The notes under the pieces: generated by a model
Databases searched by the model: none
What the model saw: only the letters and a program-made list of their open reading frames with translations
Told to the model about the DNA's origin: nothing
Made by a program: the position numbers and the translations under genes
Part shown: one piece after another, positions 60,655 through 64,000 of the stretch
How positions within the stretch are numbered: position 1 is the first letter of the stretch
How the letters are laid out: the number at the start of each line of letters is the position of its first letter
Assembly (NCBI RefSeq): GCF_009362735.1
Contig: NZ_WHNP01000005.1
Location: 248,001-312,000 of the forward strand
Direction: 5' to 3'
Source of the DNA: Paraburkholderia franconis
GTDB taxonomy: Bacteria > Pseudomonadota > Gammaproteobacteria > Burkholderiales > Burkholderiaceae
Length of the DNA stretch: 64,000 nucleotides

Positions 60655-62513
60655 GCGATCCGCGCTATTCGATCGGTATCGACCTGGGCACGACGCACTG
60701 CGCGCTGTCGTATGTCGATCTCGCCACCAGCGACGGCGAAAAGACCGACCAACGCGTGATGCCCGTCACGCAGCTCACGGCGCCCGGCGCGATCGAAGAT
60801 CTCGATCTGCTGCCGTCGTTCCTCTACCTGCCGCATGCGAGCGAACTGACGCCCGGCGATCTCGCGCTGCCGTGGACGGGCGAACGCGAATTCGTCGTCG
60901 GCGAGATGGCGCGCAGCCGTGGCGCGGGCACGCCAATCCGTCTCGTGTCGAGCGCGAAAAGCTGGCTGTGTCATCCGGGCGTCGACCGGCGCGCGGCCAT
61001 TCTGCCGAGCGACGCGCCGCCCGAAGTGACACGCGTGTCGCCGCTCGAAAGCTCGGTGCGCTATCTGACGCACCTGCGCGAAGCGTGGAATCACGCGCAC
61101 CCCGACGCGCCGTTCGACGCGCAGGAAATCACCGTGACGATTCCCGCGTCGTTCGATCCCGCCGCGCGCGAGCTGACGGCGGAAGCCGCGAATGCCGCCG
61201 GCTACGGCCAGATGACGCTGCTCGAAGAGCCGCAGGCCGCGCTCTATAGCTGGATTCAGAAGAGCGACGGCGCATGGCGCAAGCAGGTCAGGATCGGCGA
61301 CATCATTCTCGTCGTCGACGTGGGCGGCGGCACGACCGACCTCTCGCTGATCGCCGTGATCGAGCGCGAAGGCAATCTCGAACTGCATCGCGTCGCCGTC
61401 GGCGAGCACATCCTGCTCGGCGGCGACAACATGGACCTCGCGCTCGCGCACGTGGTCGCGCGCAAGCTCGCGTCGCAAGGCACGCAGGCCGATCCGTGGC
61501 AACTGCGCGCCCTCACCTACGCGTGCCGGGGCGCGAAGGAAACGCTGCTGTCCGATCCGTCGACGGATGCCGTTCCCCTCGTCGTGCCGAGCCGAGGCTC
61601 GAAGCTGATCGGCGGATCGATCCGCACCGAACTCACGCGCGACGAGCTCACGCAGACCATTCTCGAAGGCTTCTTCCCGCAAATCGACGCGTCGGCGCGG
61701 CCCATTGCCCGCACGCGCGCCGGCCTCACGCAACTCGGTCTGCCGTATGCGCAGGACGCGGGCGTCACGCGCCATCTCGCCGCGTTCCTCGGCCGCCAGG
61801 TCGCGGCGCTCGCGGAACTGCGAGAGTCGCAGGGGTCCGGGCAGCTGCCGCTCGAACCGAATGCAACGTTCCTGCATCCGACGGCCGTGCTGTTCAACGG
61901 CGGCGTGTTCAAGTCGCCGCTGCTCGTCGAGCGCATCATGACCACGCTCAACGGCTGGCTCGTGGCCGATGGCGGCGCGGCGGCGCGTCTGCTCGAAGGC
62001 GCCGATCTCGATCTCGCCGTGGCGCGCGGCGCCGCTTACTATGGCTACGTGAAGCGCGGGCGCGGCGTGCGCATTCGCGGCGGCACGGCGCGCTCATACT
62101 ACGTCGCGATCGAATCGGCGATGCCCGCCGTGCCCGGCATGGAGCCGCCCATCTCGGCGCTGTGCGTCGCGCCCTTCGGCATGGAAGAGGGCACCGATGC
62201 GCCGCTGCCGGAACAGGAGTTTGGCCTCGTCGTCGGCGAGCCGGTGCGCTTTCGCTTCTTCGGCTCGTCGGTGCGGCGTCTCGATCAGGTTGGCACGATG
62301 CTCGACTACTGGTCGCCCGACGAATTGCAGGAGCTCGAAGAGATCGAAGCATCGCTGCCGGCGGAAGGCCGCACGGTTGGCGAAGTCGTGCCCGTCAAGC
62401 TGCACGCGCGTGTGACGGAAACGGGCACGCTCGAACTCGAAGCGATCATCCCCCGCGGCACCGACGAGCGCTGGAAAGTCGAGTTCGACGTGCGCGGCGG
62501 CGCGCAGGGCTGA
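60651..62513 (+). CDS. Hsp70-family protein (first of two)
   Basis: 620 residues. Actin-like ATPase core: SIGIDLGTTHCALSYVD (phosphate 1), EEPQAALYSW, LVVDVGGGTTDLSLIAV (phosphate 2), GGDNMDLALAHVVARKL and NGGVFKSPLLVERI (adenosine site). The C-terminal part is shorter than in DnaK and differs from its substrate-binding domain (VGEPVRFRFFGSSV, LHARVTETGTLELEAI). So it is an Hsp70-like ATPase, not DnaK itself. Operon with DUF2760 and a second Hsp70-like gene. Confidence 0.92.
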   Translation: MSDPRYSIGIDLGTTHCALSYVDLATSDGEKTDQRVMPVTQLTAPGAIEDLDLLPSFLYLPHASELTPGDLALPWTGEREFVVGEMARSRGAGTPIRLVSSAKSWLCHPGVDRRAAILPSDAPPEVTRVSPLESSVRYLTHLREAWNHAHPDAPFDAQEITVTIPASFDPAARELTAEAANAAGYGQMTLLEEPQAALYSWIQKSDGAWRKQVRIGDIILVVDVGGGTTDLSLIAVIEREGNLELHRVAVGEHILLGGDNMDLALAHVVARKLASQGTQADPWQLRALTYACRGAKETLLSDPSTDAVPLVVPSRGSKLIGGSIRTELTRDELTQTILEGFFPQIDASARPIARTRAGLTQLGLPYAQDAGVTRHLAAFLGRQVAALAELRESQGSGQLPLEPNATFLHPTAVLFNGGVFKSPLLVERIMTTLNGWLVADGGAAARLLEGADLDLAVARGAAYYGYVKRGRGVRIRGGTARSYYVAIESAMPAVPGMEPPISALCVAPFGMEEGTDAPLPEQEFGLVVGEPVRFRFFGSSVRRLDQVGTMLDYWSPDELQELEEIEASLPAEGRTVGEVVPVKLHARVTETGTLELEAIIPRGTDERWKVEFDVRGGAQG

Positions 62514-62539
62514 CCACAGGGTTGACCATCTACGCATCG

Positions 62540-64000
62540 ATGAAGCGAAAGCAGCCGAAGCAGCCAAAGCCACAAGCCGTCAGGCGCTACACGGTCGGCA
62601 TCGACCTCGGCACGAGCAATACTGTCGTCGCGTATGTCGAGCCGGACTCCGACGACATCCGCGTGTTCGAGGTCGAGCAACTGGTTGGCCCCGGCGAAGT
62701 GGGCGCGCAGCCGCTATTGCCGTCCGTGCGCTATCACCCGGCGGCGGGCGAGCTGAATCCCGGCGACCTGCAACTGCCGTGGTCGCGCGCAACGGATGAA
62801 ACGCGCGATGGATCGCGGGACGAACCCGCGCCCATCATCGGGCGGCTTGCGCGCACGCTCGGCGCGCAGGTGCCCGGGCGTCTCGTGACGAGCGCGAAAA
62901 GCTGGCTGTCGCATGCGTCGGTGGACCGGCTCGCGCCGATCCTGCCTTGGGGTGCGCCGGAGGACGTCGCGAAAGTCTCGCCCGTCGCCGCGAGCGCGAG
63001 CTACCTCGCGCACGTGCGGGCCGCGTGGAATGCGCGCTTCGCCGATGCGCCGCTCGAACAGCAGAACGTGATTCTCACGGTGCCCGCGTCATTCGACGAA
63101 GGCGCGCGCGCGTTGACGCTCGAAGCGGCGCGTCTCGCGAAGCTGCCGGCGCTGCGGCTGCTCGAAGAACCACAGGCGGCGTTCTACGACTGGCTGTTCC
63201 ATCATCGCGCGAGCCTCGGCGGCGAGCTTGCCGACACGCGGCTCGTGCTGATCTGCGACGTCGGCGGCGGCACCACCGATCTCACGCTGATCAAGGTGCA
63301 GATCGACGCAAACGGCGAGCCGCAACTGACGCGCATCGGCGTCGGCAATCATCTGATGCTCGGCGGCGACAACATGGACCTCGCGCTCGCGCGGCTCGTC
63401 GAGACGCGGCTGTCGCAGACGCAGGACGGCCAGACGCGGCTGTCGGCAGCGAGCCTGTCGCAGCTGGTCGAACGCTGCCGCGTCGCGAAGGAGCAGTTGC
63501 TCGACGCGAACGCGCCTGAGTCCGTCGCGATCACGCTGCTCGGCGCGGGCTCGCGCTTGATCGGCGGCGCACGCACTGCGCACGTGACGCGCGAGGAGAT
63601 CGAAAAGGTCGTTGTCGACGGATTCTTTCCGCAGGTCGCCGCCGACGAGATGCCGCGCCGCTCGCGCGCGGCGATCGTCGAGTTCGGCCTGCCTTATGCG
63701 AGCGATGCCGCCGTTACGCGTCACGTCGCGGCGTTTCTGAAGCGGCTCGCCGCGCAATCGCGCGAGGCGCTGGGCACTTCCGAAGAATGCGACCAACGCG
63801 GCCAAAACGGCGACAACGCCGACACGCTGCCCGTGCCCGACACGCTGCTGCTCAACGGCGGCGTGTTCCGCGCGCAGCCGCTGACGGAGCGGCTCGCGCA
63901 AACGCTCGGCGCATGGCGCGGCAAGCCATTGCATGTGCTGCACAACGACCATCCCGATGTCGCGGTCGCGCGCGGCGCCGTCGCGTATGGCCTTGCGCGC
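62540..64000 (+). CDS. Hsp70-family protein (second of two), cut by the right edge
   Basis: 487 residues are visible; the 3' end lies outside. After a Lys/Gln/Pro-rich start (MKRKQPKQPKPQAVRRY) it has VGIDLGTSNTVVAYVE, LTVPASFDEGARALTLEAA, LLEEPQAAFYDW, ICDVGGGTTDLTLIKV, GGDNMDLALARLVE and LLNGGVFRAQPLTERL. It is a diverged copy of the preceding gene: both also have VTSAKSWLSH / VSSAKSWLCH at the same place. The two likely work as a pair. ATG 62540 lacks a clear ribosome-binding site; it lies 26 bases after the first gene. Confidence 0.9.
   Translation, partial: MKRKQPKQPKPQAVRRYTVGIDLGTSNTVVAYVEPDSDDIRVFEVEQLVGPGEVGAQPLLPSVRYHPAAGELNPGDLQLPWSRATDETRDGSRDEPAPIIGRLARTLGAQVPGRLVTSAKSWLSHASVDRLAPILPWGAPEDVAKVSPVAASASYLAHVRAAWNARFADAPLEQQNVILTVPASFDEGARALTLEAARLAKLPALRLLEEPQAAFYDWLFHHRASLGGELADTRLVLICDVGGGTTDLTLIKVQIDANGEPQLTRIGVGNHLMLGGDNMDLALARLVETRLSQTQDGQTRLSAASLSQLVERCRVAKEQLLDANAPESVAITLLGAGSRLIGGARTAHVTREEIEKVVVDGFFPQVAADEMPRRSRAAIVEFGLPYASDAAVTRHVAAFLKRLAAQSREALGTSEECDQRGQNGDNADTLPVPDTLLLNGGVFRAQPLTERLAQTLGAWRGKPLHVLHNDHPDVAVARGAVAYGLAR

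Noticed and set aside
60051..61877. 608-codon minus-strand frame opposite the first Hsp70 gene
   Set aside because: Shadow of the Hsp70-like gene, which has complete phosphate and adenosine motifs.
1..64000. tRNA, rRNA, insertion sequences or prophage
   Set aside because: I found no tRNA- or rRNA-like sequence, no transposase with terminal repeats and no phage structural genes; the holin-like and superinfection-like names come from family labels only.

Overview
This window is GC-rich (roughly 62-65% by eye) bacterial DNA. Gene content points to a Burkholderiales genome, most likely Paraburkholderia: a full type VI secretion (T6SS) locus, a DUF4148 protein, an acetoacetate decarboxylase/3-hydroxybutyrate dehydrogenase/patatin operon, PPK2, and lysine/alanine-rich protein tails. 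The genus is inferred from gene families; no rRNA or other marker gene is present.

Left third (1-29256): a T6SS locus read on the minus strand, in transcription order tssA, tssB, tssC, hcp, tagJ, tssE, tssF, tssG, clpV, a DUF4280 PAAR-like gene, vgrG and an FHA-domain gene cut by the left edge. Reading away from tssA on the plus strand are a sigma-factor-like gene and a PP2C phosphatase. After these comes a minus-strand two-partner secretion unit: CHAT protease, then TpsB transporter, then a 1673-residue TpsA exoprotein. Then, on the plus strand, come a membrane Ser/Thr kinase with a DUF4384 domain and an MltA-type lytic transglycosylase. FHA reader, phosphatase and kinase are the three parts of T6SS threonine-phosphorylation control, and the secretion/CHAT unit sits between the phosphatase and the kinase.

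Middle (29457-46310): mostly single genes: a cytosine-deaminase-like amidohydrolase, small envelope proteins, a hybrid histidine kinase, a TAXI solute-binding protein, PPK2, an RRM protein, acylphosphatase, a 5'-truncated AraC regulator, TerC, NhaR, an HPF-like protein, a Sir2 deacylase and a LysE exporter. Several scars lie here. The clearest is a serine-recombinase-like gene whose first ~35 codons lie on the opposite strand from the rest, between 7-bp inverted repeats.

Right third (46311-64000): the ketone-body/PHB-linked operon adc-bdhA-patatin, a Tat-type phosphoesterase, a hipBA module with three evenly spaced operators, a protein joining a trypsin-like protease to an S1/P1-type zinc nuclease, NUDIX, superinfection-immunity-like and DUF4148 genes, a luciferase-like oxidoreductase, exonuclease III with a repeat-built basic tail, DUF3597, and an operon of DUF2760 plus two Hsp70-family proteins, the second cut by the right edge.

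Most promising for new biology: the protease-S1/P1 nuclease fusion (52966-55269), the inverted, catalytically stripped recombinase gene (35035-35692), and the TPS-CHAT unit inside the T6SS phosphorylation module (14371-29256).
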